Below are positions 35,221 to 43,387 of a stretch of DNA of 64,000 bases, in pieces. The notes beneath the pieces are model-generated. The model had not been told where the DNA came from. It ran no database searches and saw only the letters and a program-made list of their open reading frames with translations. The stretch comes from Methanofervidicoccus sp. A16. Lineage in GTDB: Archaea > AGJL01 > Methanococci > Methanococcales > Methanococcaceae. Positions within the stretch are counted from its first letter, which is position 1. Each line of letters starts with the position of its first letter. The translations under genes were made by a program, and so were the position numbers. The DNA lies in assembly GCF_003351865.1 (NCBI RefSeq), contig NZ_CP022242.1, positions 310,001 to 374,000 on the forward strand. Reading direction: 5' to 3'.

Positions 35221-35713
35221 TTATCTCATTAACACCAGCCCAACCCCTTCAATAAATTTCATCTTCCAACCCTTTTTCTCTGCAACATTGTAGAAAGCCG
35301 TCTTAACAAGATTCTTCGAAAAGTTTAAGAATTTTCTTTGTCCTTAGATATTATTTTCTTTTTAATATCCTCTATAATTAGTATTTCAAAAACGTCATAT
35401 TTACTTATATTTTCATATATCCCAATTTCCTTATCATTAAATCTTTCTACAGCTTTGAAGTCTTTATTGTTAAGTATAAAACTTAAAGCAAGGACTAAAA
35501 GGGACACTTCAAATTGGGAATGGATATGTATATCAAGATCTGACAAAAAATTTCCACAACTACCATCTAGATAACTCTCGTAGTTTTCTATTATCTCATT
35601 CCACATATACTCTCTTTTCAAAAGGAAAATAGTCTATTTCCTTTCCAAGTTTCAAAACTTTCTTTGAAGGTTTCAAACAGTTTTTCTACACATTCTATTT
35701 TTTTATTAAACAT
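35221..35713 (-). pseudogene. Fragmented hypothetical gene (three reading-frame pieces)
   Basis: Three coding-looking pieces lie head to tail on the minus strand in different frames. First, ATG 35713 to TGA 35618 (MFNKKIECVEKLFETFKESF..., 31 residues). Second, 35325-35621 (98 residues; ATG at 35606, EIIENYESYLDGSCGNFL), overlapping the first end by 4 bases. Third, about 35221-35340 (KFLNFSKNLVKTAFYNVAEK..., ending VLMR). Amino-acid composition is ordinary and runs smoothly across joins, so a decayed gene or two genes with frameshifts is likelier than three small genes. The product is not recognised. Confidence 0.45.
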
Positions 35714-36136
35714 TTAAACCATTATCATTTAATTTTCTATTTCTTCTCTAACTGTTTTAGATATACATTATTAAATATAAAACCATATAAGAATTTTTTC
35801 TCATATAATGAAATATAATAAGAAAATGTTGGAAGAGGGTTTCATGTTAATCATGAATATAAAGTTAGAATAGATAACTTATAATAAGGAAGTTAAATCA
35901 TGAATTGTTGTAGTTAAGATAATTATACTATATAACAAATTAGTACTCAAAAAAATGCTTAAAGTATCAATTTCTGGATATTAAAAAAGGGAGAAGATTT
36001 CTTAACAGAACTAGTTTATAAACTAATTAAAATTGTCAATTTTTTCTCGATCTTATAAAATATTTTTAACTATTAAGTTGGAAAGGCTATAAAAAAATAA
36101 AAAATTATAATTTAAAAAACTAAAAATGGTGATAGT
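35714..36136. other. Intergenic region before ugd
   Basis: A 423-base A/T-rich region between the gene fragments and the UDP-glucose dehydrogenase gene. It should contain the ugd promoter; GGTGATAG at 36127-36134 is the ribosome site. No repeat or RNA gene recognised. Confidence 0.4.
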
Positions 36137-37465
36137 GTGAAAGTATCTGTAGTAGGAACTGGCTATGTGGGGTTGATTCAAAGTGTAGGGTTGGCTGAAT
36201 TTGGTTATAAGGTTGTTGGTATAGATATAGACGAAAGAAAGGTAAAACTTCTAAATAGGGGTATATCTCCCCTCTATGAAGAAGGATTGGATGAATTACT
36301 AAAGAGACATGTTGGAAAAAATCTAAAATTTACTACATCTTACGAGGAAATAAAAAATTCGGATATTATATTCCTATGTGTCGGAACTCCTCAAGATAAA
36401 GATGGAAATGCAGATTTAAGGTTTATCTACTCTGCAGTGGAATCTATAAAGAGACACCTCGATGATAGATACAGGATAATTGTTGTAAAATCTACAGTTC
36501 CAGTAGGTACAAATAGAAAAATTAAGGAAATGTTAAAAAATTACAATGTTGATATAGTTTCAAATCCAGAGTTTTTAAGGGAAGGAATTGCCCTTAGGGA
36601 TTTCTTCAATCCTGATAGGATAGTCTTAGGATTTGAGGACGTGAGTAACTCCCGTCCCGTAGATATTATGAAGGAGGTATATAGGTACTTCTTAGACAAA
36701 GGAGTACCCTTTATTATCACAGATTGGGAGAGTGCAGAGTTAATAAAGTACGCTGCCAACGCCTTCCTTGCAACAAAGATATCCTTTATAAACGAGATTG
36801 CTAAGTTGACAGATGCAGTTGGTGGAGATATTAAAACTGTTAGTAGGGCGTTGGGGTTAGATGAGAGGATAGGAAATAAATTCCTAAATGCAGGTATTGG
36901 GTATGGGGGTAGTTGTTTCCCAAAGGATGTAAAGGCACTTATAAGACAGTTTGAAAGTAGGGATATTGAGTCCAAGTTAATAAAGGCTACAGATGAGGTG
37001 AATGAGGAACAAATATACTGGTTTTTAAACAAGATAAAGAGGTATTATGGAGATCTAAATGGGAAAACCTTTGGAATATTGGGATTGGCTTTTAAACCTA
37101 ACACCGACGATTTACGGGAGAGTAGAGGTATAAAACTGATAGATCTACTACTGAGGGAGGGAAGCATAGTTAAATGTTATGACTACGTAGAGAAAGCTAG
37201 GGAAAACACCATAGAGAGGTACAGGTTGAATACCTCAGGGGCTTACTATGGATATAATCTTTATGTTTTGGACGACCTCTATGAAACTGTGAAAGATGTG
37301 GATGGGATTATAATAACTACAGAGTATCCTCAACTTAGGGAGGAGGATTGGAGTAAGATAGGTGATTTAGTAAGGGAAAAGGTTGTGTTTGATGGTAGGA
37401 ATATCTTAGATAAGGAGAGGATAAAGGAGTTAGGGTTTAAGTACTTTGGAGTTGGAAGGAATTAA
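36137..37465 (+). CDS. ugd: UDP-glucose 6-dehydrogenase family protein
   Basis: A 442-residue NAD-dependent enzyme that oxidises a UDP-sugar twice, to the uronate. The N-terminal Rossmann motif is GTGYVGL (from about 7), the catalytic Cys 260 lies in YGGSCFPKD, and TPQDKDGNADL and GLAFKPNTDDLRESR are family signatures. UDP-glucose is the most likely substrate because an epimerase of the UDP-glucuronate type follows the nif island at 50277; UDP-N-acetylmannosamine dehydrogenases are the main alternative. GTG 36137 follows GGTGAT. Here it is cut off from the other sugar genes by about 12.8 kb of nif/mod DNA. Confidence 0.87.
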   Translation: MKVSVVGTGYVGLIQSVGLAEFGYKVVGIDIDERKVKLLNRGISPLYEEGLDELLKRHVGKNLKFTTSYEEIKNSDIIFLCVGTPQDKDGNADLRFIYSAVESIKRHLDDRYRIIVVKSTVPVGTNRKIKEMLKNYNVDIVSNPEFLREGIALRDFFNPDRIVLGFEDVSNSRPVDIMKEVYRYFLDKGVPFIITDWESAELIKYAANAFLATKISFINEIAKLTDAVGGDIKTVSRALGLDERIGNKFLNAGIGYGGSCFPKDVKALIRQFESRDIESKLIKATDEVNEEQIYWFLNKIKRYYGDLNGKTFGILGLAFKPNTDDLRESRGIKLIDLLLREGSIVKCYDYVEKARENTIERYRLNTSGAYYGYNLYVLDDLYETVKDVDGIIITTEYPQLREEDWSKIGDLVREKVVFDGRNILDKERIKELGFKYFGVGRN

Positions 37466-37774
37466 TTACAATCCTCTTAACAAAATTAAAACAATTTATA
37501 AAAATAATTATTAAAATAATTAAAATAAATATAAAAAAATTAAAAACATAAAAATAAAATAAAGAAGAACTAAAATCAAATTAAAAAATCTAAGATATTA
37601 AAACACTTAAAAAAGAATTGCATAAAAGTAGAAATCATGTCATAATTTTCCTTAGTTTTCCCAAGTACTGAAGAATGAGTAATTCTCCCTAAGGATCGTA
37701 TATGAAAATTACTCTATTTTTATTATTTTATAGTTATCTAGGATATTGTATATTGACTATATTAAATAATTACA

Positions 37775-37878
37775 ACCCTAGTTCCCATCAAGATTGTAAT
37801 TAGAAGAATAATAAAAATAATGATTATCATAATAAAATAAAAAAATAATAAAAGTTTCTAAGAGGAATAATAAAATTA
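37775..37878 (+). repeat. Dispersed repeat, left end only (R4)
   Basis: ACCCTAGTTCCCATCAA (37775-37791) followed by GATTGTAATTAGAAGAATAA matches the left arm of the copies at 15034 and 51359. Similarity fades after about 37880 and no right terminus follows before the next gene. It lies in the 749-base gap 37466-38214 between convergent genes. The rest is A/T-rich, with a possible imperfect hairpin region at about 38040-38085 (CTTCCAGTGCTTAGGAGTG), which I cannot name. Confidence 0.6.
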
Positions 37879-38214
37879 ATAAAATTCTGATAGATGTAAA
37901 AAATAAAATAACTCTTTCTTCCCTATATCTAGACACTGGATAAACAGGCAGAATTACTTTTTAATTTTTTTAGTTTTATCCTTATTTCGTATTTTATTAT
38001 TATTTTTTATAATAAGTAATCCCAATATTTAAAGGATTCTCTCCTGTACTTCCAGTGCTTAGGAGTGTAGGAGGAAGAGAATAATGACCGTAGAGTTTCT
38101 ATTCTTTAAGTATTTTATTTTTCCCTTTTATCTTAAAACTTAAATTAATTTATTATTTTTTTAGATTATTTTAATTTTATTTTTTTATGTTCTTGATTAT
38201 ATTTTCCCATACAT

Positions 38215-38676
38215 TTAATCTTTTAATCCTTTACATCCATTATCAAAATTGCAATCTCCACAGGCAACACATGTTAATCTGCCCTTTACCCCTACTCCCA
38301 CAGTATTCAGTCCAGTGATTATTTTTTTATTTTTAAAATTATCTGCAATACATTTCAAACCTGCTCCACATCCAAGAACAAGTATTGAATCAAAAGAGTT
38401 ATCATCAATATCCTCTGCCAATTTTTTAACTGCACTGTAATTACATAATCCCTCTTCTATAGTATTAGGTAATTTGTTATTTTTTAATATTTTAAACCCA
38501 TTTTTAATTAATATATCCTTCATCTCCTCAGTTTCTTTGGGGCCACCTGTTTTACTAATCCTTGCACATATTCCACAACCAATAACCATTAGAGTTTCAG
38601 TGTTTTTTTCTATCAATTTCCTTTTAATTTCCTCAATGTCTTTTTTAACTGTTATTGTAGGCATATTAGCCCTCAT
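38215..38676 (-). CDS. Small Cys-rich protein, MTHFR C-terminal-domain-like
   Basis: A 153-residue soluble protein with Cys motifs spread along the chain: GCGICARIS (about 34), ILVLGCGAGLKCIAD (about 100) and the C-terminal CVACGDCNFDNGC (about 136-148). The pattern resembles the small C-terminal module found beside methylenetetrahydrofolate reductases (MTHFR_C/MetV-like), which likely binds an iron-sulphur cluster. No MTHFR gene is adjacent. ATG at 38664 (fifth codon) is an equally good start. It stands between two repeat copies, next to the molybdate transport genes, and its role there is unknown. Confidence 0.6.
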   Translation of the reverse strand: MRANMPTITVKKDIEEIKRKLIEKNTETLMVIGCGICARISKTGGPKETEEMKDILIKNGFKILKNNKLPNTIEEGLCNYSAVKKLAEDIDDNSFDSILVLGCGAGLKCIADNFKNKKIITGLNTVGVGVKGRLTCVACGDCNFDNGCKGLKD

Positions 38677-38723
38677 TTATGATATTTATATTCTTTATTC
38701 TATTATTTTATTATTATTTATTT

Positions 38724-39016
38724 ACCCTAGTTCCCATCAAAAGAATAGTTTAAAAGATTAATAAAGATAATAATTATAAAAATAATAAAAATAATAAAGA
38801 AAAGATTTTAAAATAAAAACTTCTATCATCTCAGATATAAAATTTTAAAAATAATATTGAAGGAGAATGATCCTCTGTATACCTTCCAATATAATGGATA
38901 TCAGAGTAAGGTTTTCTATCTTAACTAAGTGATTAGAAAGATCCTAGAATGCTTAATAGTTTTTATATTGATTGTTTTCATTGTTCTTTTAATTACTACT
39001 GATGGGAACTAAGGTT
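38724..39016 (+). repeat. Dispersed repeat with different core (R5, about 293 bp)
   Basis: Left terminus ACCCTAGTTCCCATCAA (38724-38740) and right terminus CTGATGGGAACTAAGGTT (38999-39016) form inverted repeats like those of copy R1. The core (GGAGAATGATCCTCTG, near 38863) is unlike that of the copies at 15, 50 and 51.5 kb. No coding capacity. It fills most of the 379-base gap between the Cys-rich gene and modC, at the left border of the nif/mod block. Confidence 0.7.
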
Positions 39017-39055
39017 ATTTATTTTTTAAAATTTTTTTATTTTTTATTTAATTAT

Positions 39056-40207
39056 TTATTTTTTAAATCCTCTACACTTACAGGATCTTTTTTTATCTAA
39101 ATCACATTTTTTACCACAGAGGGGATGAGGAGCATCCTTAGAGAATAGCACTACTACTTCATCCCCTATCTCATAATCCAATAAATTCCTTGTGGTAATG
39201 GAGTATAGATCCAAAGGACCGATATCTACAGTAACCTTTAATAAAGAGCCGTTGGGAATTATATCAATAACCTTCCCCCTTAGTATATTATAATCCTTTG
39301 GATATTTTTTAACTATCTCCCTTCTGTTTTTAATATTCTCCAATATAACATCCTCAGGATGGATACATAATGATATTTCCCTTACCCTTTCAAATATGGG
39401 ATATTTTTTAACCTTTATATTGAATTTTGAATTATTGTTATTTATTTCTACTATTGCATCGTCTTTTTCTAATTTTAATATAGTACCCTTTAAGATATTT
39501 TTTACTCCAACAAATTTTGCAACAAACTCATTTTTTGGATGGTAAAATATCTCCTCTGGCTTTCCAACCTGTTGTAGGATTCCCTTATTCATTACTGCAA
39601 CACTATCCCCTAACAACATGGCCTCTGTTAAATCATGGGTTACATATAGGCCTGTAATCCCCAACTTCTTTAAAATCTCCCTTAACTCCTCCCTTAATCT
39701 CTCCCTTAAAACAGGATCCAAGGCACTCAATGGTTCATCCATCAATAAAACACTTGGATCTATTACTAGAGCCCTTGCCAAGGCAACCCTCTGTTTCTGC
39801 CCTCCACTTATTTGGGATATTTTTTTATCCTTTATATGTTGGATTTCAAGTATCTCCATTATTTCATTTACCCTACTTTTAATTTCAGATTCCTGTAATT
39901 TTCTTATTTTCAATCCAAAGGCTATATTCTCATATACGTTTTTATGGGGGAATAGGGCATACTCCTGAAAAACAAACCCTACGTTCCTCTCCTGTGGGGG
40001 GTAGTTATCCATTAACTCGTCGTTTATTATTACACTTCCCCTATCCTGCTTTATCAATCCTGCAATGATCTTTAAAAGGGTAGTCTTTCCACAACCACTC
40101 GGTCCCAACAGTACCATTATCTCCCTATCCCTTACACTTAAATTTATTCCATTTAAAACCATCTGCCCATTAAATTCCTTTGATATGTTATCCAATACAA
40201 TCATCAT
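39056..40207 (-). CDS. modC: Molybdate/tungstate ABC transporter ATP-binding protein
   Basis: A 383-residue ATPase that energises molybdate uptake. Walker A GPSGCGKTT (about 34-42), signature ISGGQKQRVALARAL, Walker B VLLMDEPLSALD and the switch His of THDL are present. The C-terminal third forms the TOBE-type domain (about 240-365) that in ModC can bind oxyanion. It ends with a Cys-rich tail CGKKCDLDKKRSCKCRGF, uncommon for this family. ATG 40207 follows GGGGGGTAAA; the frame runs on to a TTG at 40219 without support. Last gene of modABC, which should supply Mo for the nitrogenase next door; WtpC (tungstate) is the alternative. Confidence 0.88.
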   Translation of the reverse strand: MMIVLDNISKEFNGQMVLNGINLSVRDREIMVLLGPSGCGKTTLLKIIAGLIKQDRGSVIINDELMDNYPPQERNVGFVFQEYALFPHKNVYENIAFGLKIRKLQESEIKSRVNEIMEILEIQHIKDKKISQISGGQKQRVALARALVIDPSVLLMDEPLSALDPVLRERLREELREILKKLGITGLYVTHDLTEAMLLGDSVAVMNKGILQQVGKPEEIFYHPKNEFVAKFVGVKNILKGTILKLEKDDAIVEINNNNSKFNIKVKKYPIFERVREISLCIHPEDVILENIKNRREIVKKYPKDYNILRGKVIDIIPNGSLLKVTVDIGPLDLYSITTRNLLDYEIGDEVVVLFSKDAPHPLCGKKCDLDKKRSCKCRGFKK

Positions 40208-40224
40208 TTTACCCCCCAAAATAC

Positions 40225-41013
40225 TTAGTTCTTTTTTAATTTTCCATAGCCTATTCTTTTAAATAGTGCCAAGATTCCAAAGGATATCAATATTAGAATC
40301 AGGGAGAGAATATTTGCAACCTCTCTATTTCCACTCTGGGCACTGTTAAATATGGCTATAGGCAAGGTACTCAAAAGACCGCTAACCATCATAGTGGCTC
40401 CAAATTCCCCCATTGCCCTGGCATAGGTAAGTATTACTCCAGATATGATTCCAGGTTTTGATAGGGGCAGGATTATCTCTTTAAATATCTCATACTCCCC
40501 TGCTCCAAGGGTCTTTGAGGCGTCAATTAGTGAGGGAGGTATATCCTCAAAGGAGGTTTTAACACTTCTTACCATAAAGGGAAGTGCCACAAAGGTTTGG
40601 GCAAGGATGATTGCAAAGGTACTGAACATTATGGTTATCCCTAAGAGGTGTAATGGATATCCAATTATCCCATACCTTCCAAAGGTTATTAGAAGTAAGT
40701 ATCCTGCAACGGTGGGGGGTATTACCAAGGGAAGGTTGATCATAATATCCAATACCTCTTTAAATGGAAACTCCTTATAGGTTAATAGATAGGCCAAGGG
40801 AATCCCGATAAAAAATGAGATTATGGTTGATATAAGGGATGTAATTACACTTAAAATCAAAGGGCCCAGTATATCCCGGTAATCGATAGAGACATTTAGA
40901 TTTAACCCTATATTGTATAGTAATGCCAAGAGGGGCATAACTATCAGTAGTGTAAATGCTCCAATACTTAGCCCCATTAAACCCTTCATTAGTAATGTAC
41001 CTATGTTATTCAT
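40225..41013 (-). CDS. modB: Molybdate/tungstate ABC transporter permease
   Basis: A 262-residue inner-membrane permease with about six helices. The cytoplasmic EAA-type loop that docks the ATPase is visible as DASKTLGAGEYEIFKEIILP (about 172-191), followed by PGIISG. It lies between modA and modC with short spacers (17 and 20 bases), so the three are one operon. ModB and WtpB are close relatives and cannot be told apart here; the nif context favours molybdate. Confidence 0.88.
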   Translation of the reverse strand: MNNIGTLLMKGLMGLSIGAFTLLIVMPLLALLYNIGLNLNVSIDYRDILGPLILSVITSLISTIISFFIGIPLAYLLTYKEFPFKEVLDIMINLPLVIPPTVAGYLLLITFGRYGIIGYPLHLLGITIMFSTFAIILAQTFVALPFMVRSVKTSFEDIPPSLIDASKTLGAGEYEIFKEIILPLSKPGIISGVILTYARAMGEFGATMMVSGLLSTLPIAIFNSAQSGNREVANILSLILILISFGILALFKRIGYGKLKKN

Positions 41014-41033
41014 AATCCACCCAATTATTATAA

Positions 41034-41852
41034 TTACTTAGAGATAACTACCACCAATTCACTCTTTGCAAATATTTTGTAATCCTCAACAAATCCATCC
41101 CTTTTAAGAATCTCCATATACCTTACACTTGGAGTAGCAAAGACATCTGCTCCATTTTCACCCCCCACTGCTCCCCCCTTTATTCTCTGGGTTAATGTAC
41201 CAGAACTTGCAAATAGGAAATTTACCCTACATCCAGTTTTCCTTTCAAATTCTTTTCCCATCTCTTTGAGCATATTTGCCATTCCTGCACCTCCATAAAC
41301 AACTATACTTCCATCGAGATGTTTTGGAGTGTAGGGCTTTGGATCCCTAACAGTGCCAATGTATCCGTATTTTTTTAATATCTCCTGTCCCTCCTTTGAA
41401 ATAATAAATTTTATAAATTCCTCTCCTTCTTTTTTATTATCACTATCCCTCAGTACTGCAATGGAGTATTCAGGAAAAACGTTTATTTCCTTTGGGATTT
41501 CAATGATCTTTACTTTATCTCCCTCCATAATTGCATCAGGTTTATAGATAAATCCTGCATCCACTTCCCTTGTAATCACCTTATCTAAGACTGCCCTAAC
41601 AGTAACATCCTTTGATACTATGTTATTCTCTATCTTTTCTGCAAGTTCTGGATTGGATTCTCTTAAATTATCTATAACTTCCATGGCATATCTTCCAGCG
41701 GGAACATGCTCTGGATTCCCTATGGCTATGGTTACCCCTTCCCTGCCTAAATCCTCAAACTTTGTTATTATTATGTTTCTACTGGTGGTACATCCAGAGA
41801 GTACTGTAGTAATAAGCAACATGGAAATGGATATTATCAATATTCTTTTCAT
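41034..41852 (-). CDS. modA: Molybdate-binding lipoprotein (substrate-binding protein)
   Basis: A 272-residue extracellular solute-binding protein. The N-terminus is a lipoprotein signal: KR, a hydrophobic stretch, then LSGC (lipid-anchored Cys about residue 21). Later segments (SIVVYGGAGMANMLKEM, FLFASSGTLTQRIKGGAVGGENGADVF) match ModA-type proteins, where Ser residues bind the oxyanion. The order of lobes looks unusual: the segment that normally opens ModA/WtpA (VYGGAGMA...FASSGT...GADVFA) lies in the C-terminal third, after the PDAIMEGDKV and GTVRDPKPY part. The gene is preceded by its own predicted NrpR operator, separate from the nif transcript. Confidence 0.85.
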   Translation of the reverse strand: MKRILIISISMLLITTVLSGCTTSRNIIITKFEDLGREGVTIAIGNPEHVPAGRYAMEVIDNLRESNPELAEKIENNIVSKDVTVRAVLDKVITREVDAGFIYKPDAIMEGDKVKIIEIPKEINVFPEYSIAVLRDSDNKKEGEEFIKFIISKEGQEILKKYGYIGTVRDPKPYTPKHLDGSIVVYGGAGMANMLKEMGKEFERKTGCRVNFLFASSGTLTQRIKGGAVGGENGADVFATPSVRYMEILKRDGFVEDYKIFAKSELVVVISK

Positions 41853-41904
41853 ACTGTCCCTCTACCTATTAGGAATGTAATATCCTGTATTGGTTAAATA
41901 ATAA

Positions 41905-41918
41905 GGAAGTTAATTTCC
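41905..41918 (-). promoter_or_regulatory. Predicted NrpR operator of modABC
   Basis: GGAAGTTAATTTCC is a perfect GGAA-N6-TTCC, the operator of the methanogen nitrogen repressor NrpR. It lies 53 bases before the modA start; TTATAAC near 41927-41933 (complement) could be the TATA element, which would put the site over the transcription start. Repression under ammonium and release by 2-oxoglutarate are family knowledge. Confidence 0.7.
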
Positions 41919-41982
41919 GGTATGGTGTTATAAAAATATAATTAATAACATAATAATAATTTTAATAATAAATTTTATAAAA

Positions 41983-43374
41983 TTAATAATAATTTTTAAA
42001 AATACTTAAACCCTCATAATCCTCTGACGATTCTATTAAAAGGTTTATAATATCCTCAGCAATTCTCAATGCCCCATTGTATCCTAACATTGGTTTTCTA
42101 TGGTAGCCATGCCTATCAACAACAGGGAATCCAACCCTTAATAAAGGTATTCTCTCTTCATTTGCTATATACCTCCCCCTATAATCTCCAATGATAATAT
42201 CAACAGGTCTCTTCTTTATGTAATTATGAAGTTGATATAGGTCGCCACCTTCAAATATAGTTATTTTTCCATTGTTTTCCATCGATATCTTTTTTATTTC
42301 AGAGATGAAGTGTGGGGTTTCAGTGTTGGATAAAACTGCAACAACCTCCATCCCCATTTCAAAGGCAAAATTTGTTAATCCAATAACCTTATCAGGATCT
42401 CCGAATATAGCCACCCTCTTATTCCTTAATACATCATTTCCATCCACTATGGCATCTATTGCATAGCCCCTATCCTCCCATAGGGACTCTGGAATTTCCT
42501 GGCCCGATATATTAGATAGTGTTTTTATAAAGTTATTGGTGTTTTCAATTCCTATTGGGAACTTTAAATTGTAGGATGGCACTCCAAGAGTTTCAAGATA
42601 CTTTGCTCCATCAATACCCTCCATTCCAAAGGATAAGGTAGATTTTGAATTGGGAGATTCCTCTATATCTCTAACTGTTGCCTCACACTTTGGAAATCTC
42701 TCCTTAGGAAGTCTCAATGGCCTATCCAAAGTGGTTATATCTGTAAGTAATCTATAACCTATATTCATTTTTCTTAGTATGTTCTTTATCTCTTTAACAT
42801 CCCCTGGATTGACAAATCCAGGTATTATGTTTATTTTATCTGACTTTAAGGAATTCCCTTCTAATTTTTTATTCTTCTCTTTATTCTTTTCAGTGATGGT
42901 TTTTATTATCTCTTTTAAGGTATTGTTGTATCCATCAATATGGGTACCCCTGTAGGAGAGAGTACTAACACCTACTAAGTAGGTTCCATTGTTATCTTTA
43001 TGAATATTCTCAGAAATTCTTTTTAACTCCCTTTGAATATCCTCTCCAATTATTTCACTTAATCCTGTGGTCATTGTTACAATTAAATCAGGATCTCTAT
43101 TCTCCAGTATATTTTTAATACTGGACTCTATAATATCACTTGCTCCATATATTGCGGAGATCTCATAAAAACCTGTAGTGGCAATTTCAACAGGTTCCTT
43201 AAAATGCTTTGCCAAGGTATTCTTTACATAATTGGCACATCCCTGGGAGCCATGAACAAGGGGAAATGCCCTGTATATTCCAAGTACTGCCATGACCCCT
43301 CCCATTAACTGATTCATCTTTGGAGGGTTTATAGTTAATGACCTTTCCTCCCTATTAATGACCTCTATTGGAAT
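41983..43374 (-). CDS. nifN: Nitrogenase cofactor assembly protein NifN
   Basis: A NifK paralogue that with NifE forms the scaffold for the iron-molybdenum cofactor. Conserved parts include FPLVHGSQGCANYVK, the GFYEISAIYGASD region and VAIFGDPDKVIGLTNF. An ATG at 43317 would give 444 residues, but it cuts into the family's N-terminal core: the 22 open codons before it encode REERSLTINPPKMNQLMGG, as expected for NifN. No ATG, GTG or TTG occurs there. ATT at 43374, placed after GGTGG, is the best start (463 residues). Alternatively a base was lost next to GTG 43382. It follows nifE by 13 bases and is the last nif gene; nifX is absent. Confidence 0.82.
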   Translation of the reverse strand: MPIEVINREERSLTINPPKMNQLMGGVMAVLGIYRAFPLVHGSQGCANYVKNTLAKHFKEPVEIATTGFYEISAIYGASDIIESSIKNILENRDPDLIVTMTTGLSEIIGEDIQRELKRISENIHKDNNGTYLVGVSTLSYRGTHIDGYNNTLKEIIKTITEKNKEKNKKLEGNSLKSDKINIIPGFVNPGDVKEIKNILRKMNIGYRLLTDITTLDRPLRLPKERFPKCEATVRDIEESPNSKSTLSFGMEGIDGAKYLETLGVPSYNLKFPIGIENTNNFIKTLSNISGQEIPESLWEDRGYAIDAIVDGNDVLRNKRVAIFGDPDKVIGLTNFAFEMGMEVVAVLSNTETPHFISEIKKISMENNGKITIFEGGDLYQLHNYIKKRPVDIIIGDYRGRYIANEERIPLLRVGFPVVDRHGYHRKPMLGYNGALRIAEDIINLLIESSEDYEGLSIFKNYY

Positions 43375-43387
43375 ATTCCCACCTTAA

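Noticed and set aside
43368-43382. GGAATATTCC near the nifN start as an NrpR operator
   Set aside because: The spacer is two bases instead of six, so it does not fit the operator.
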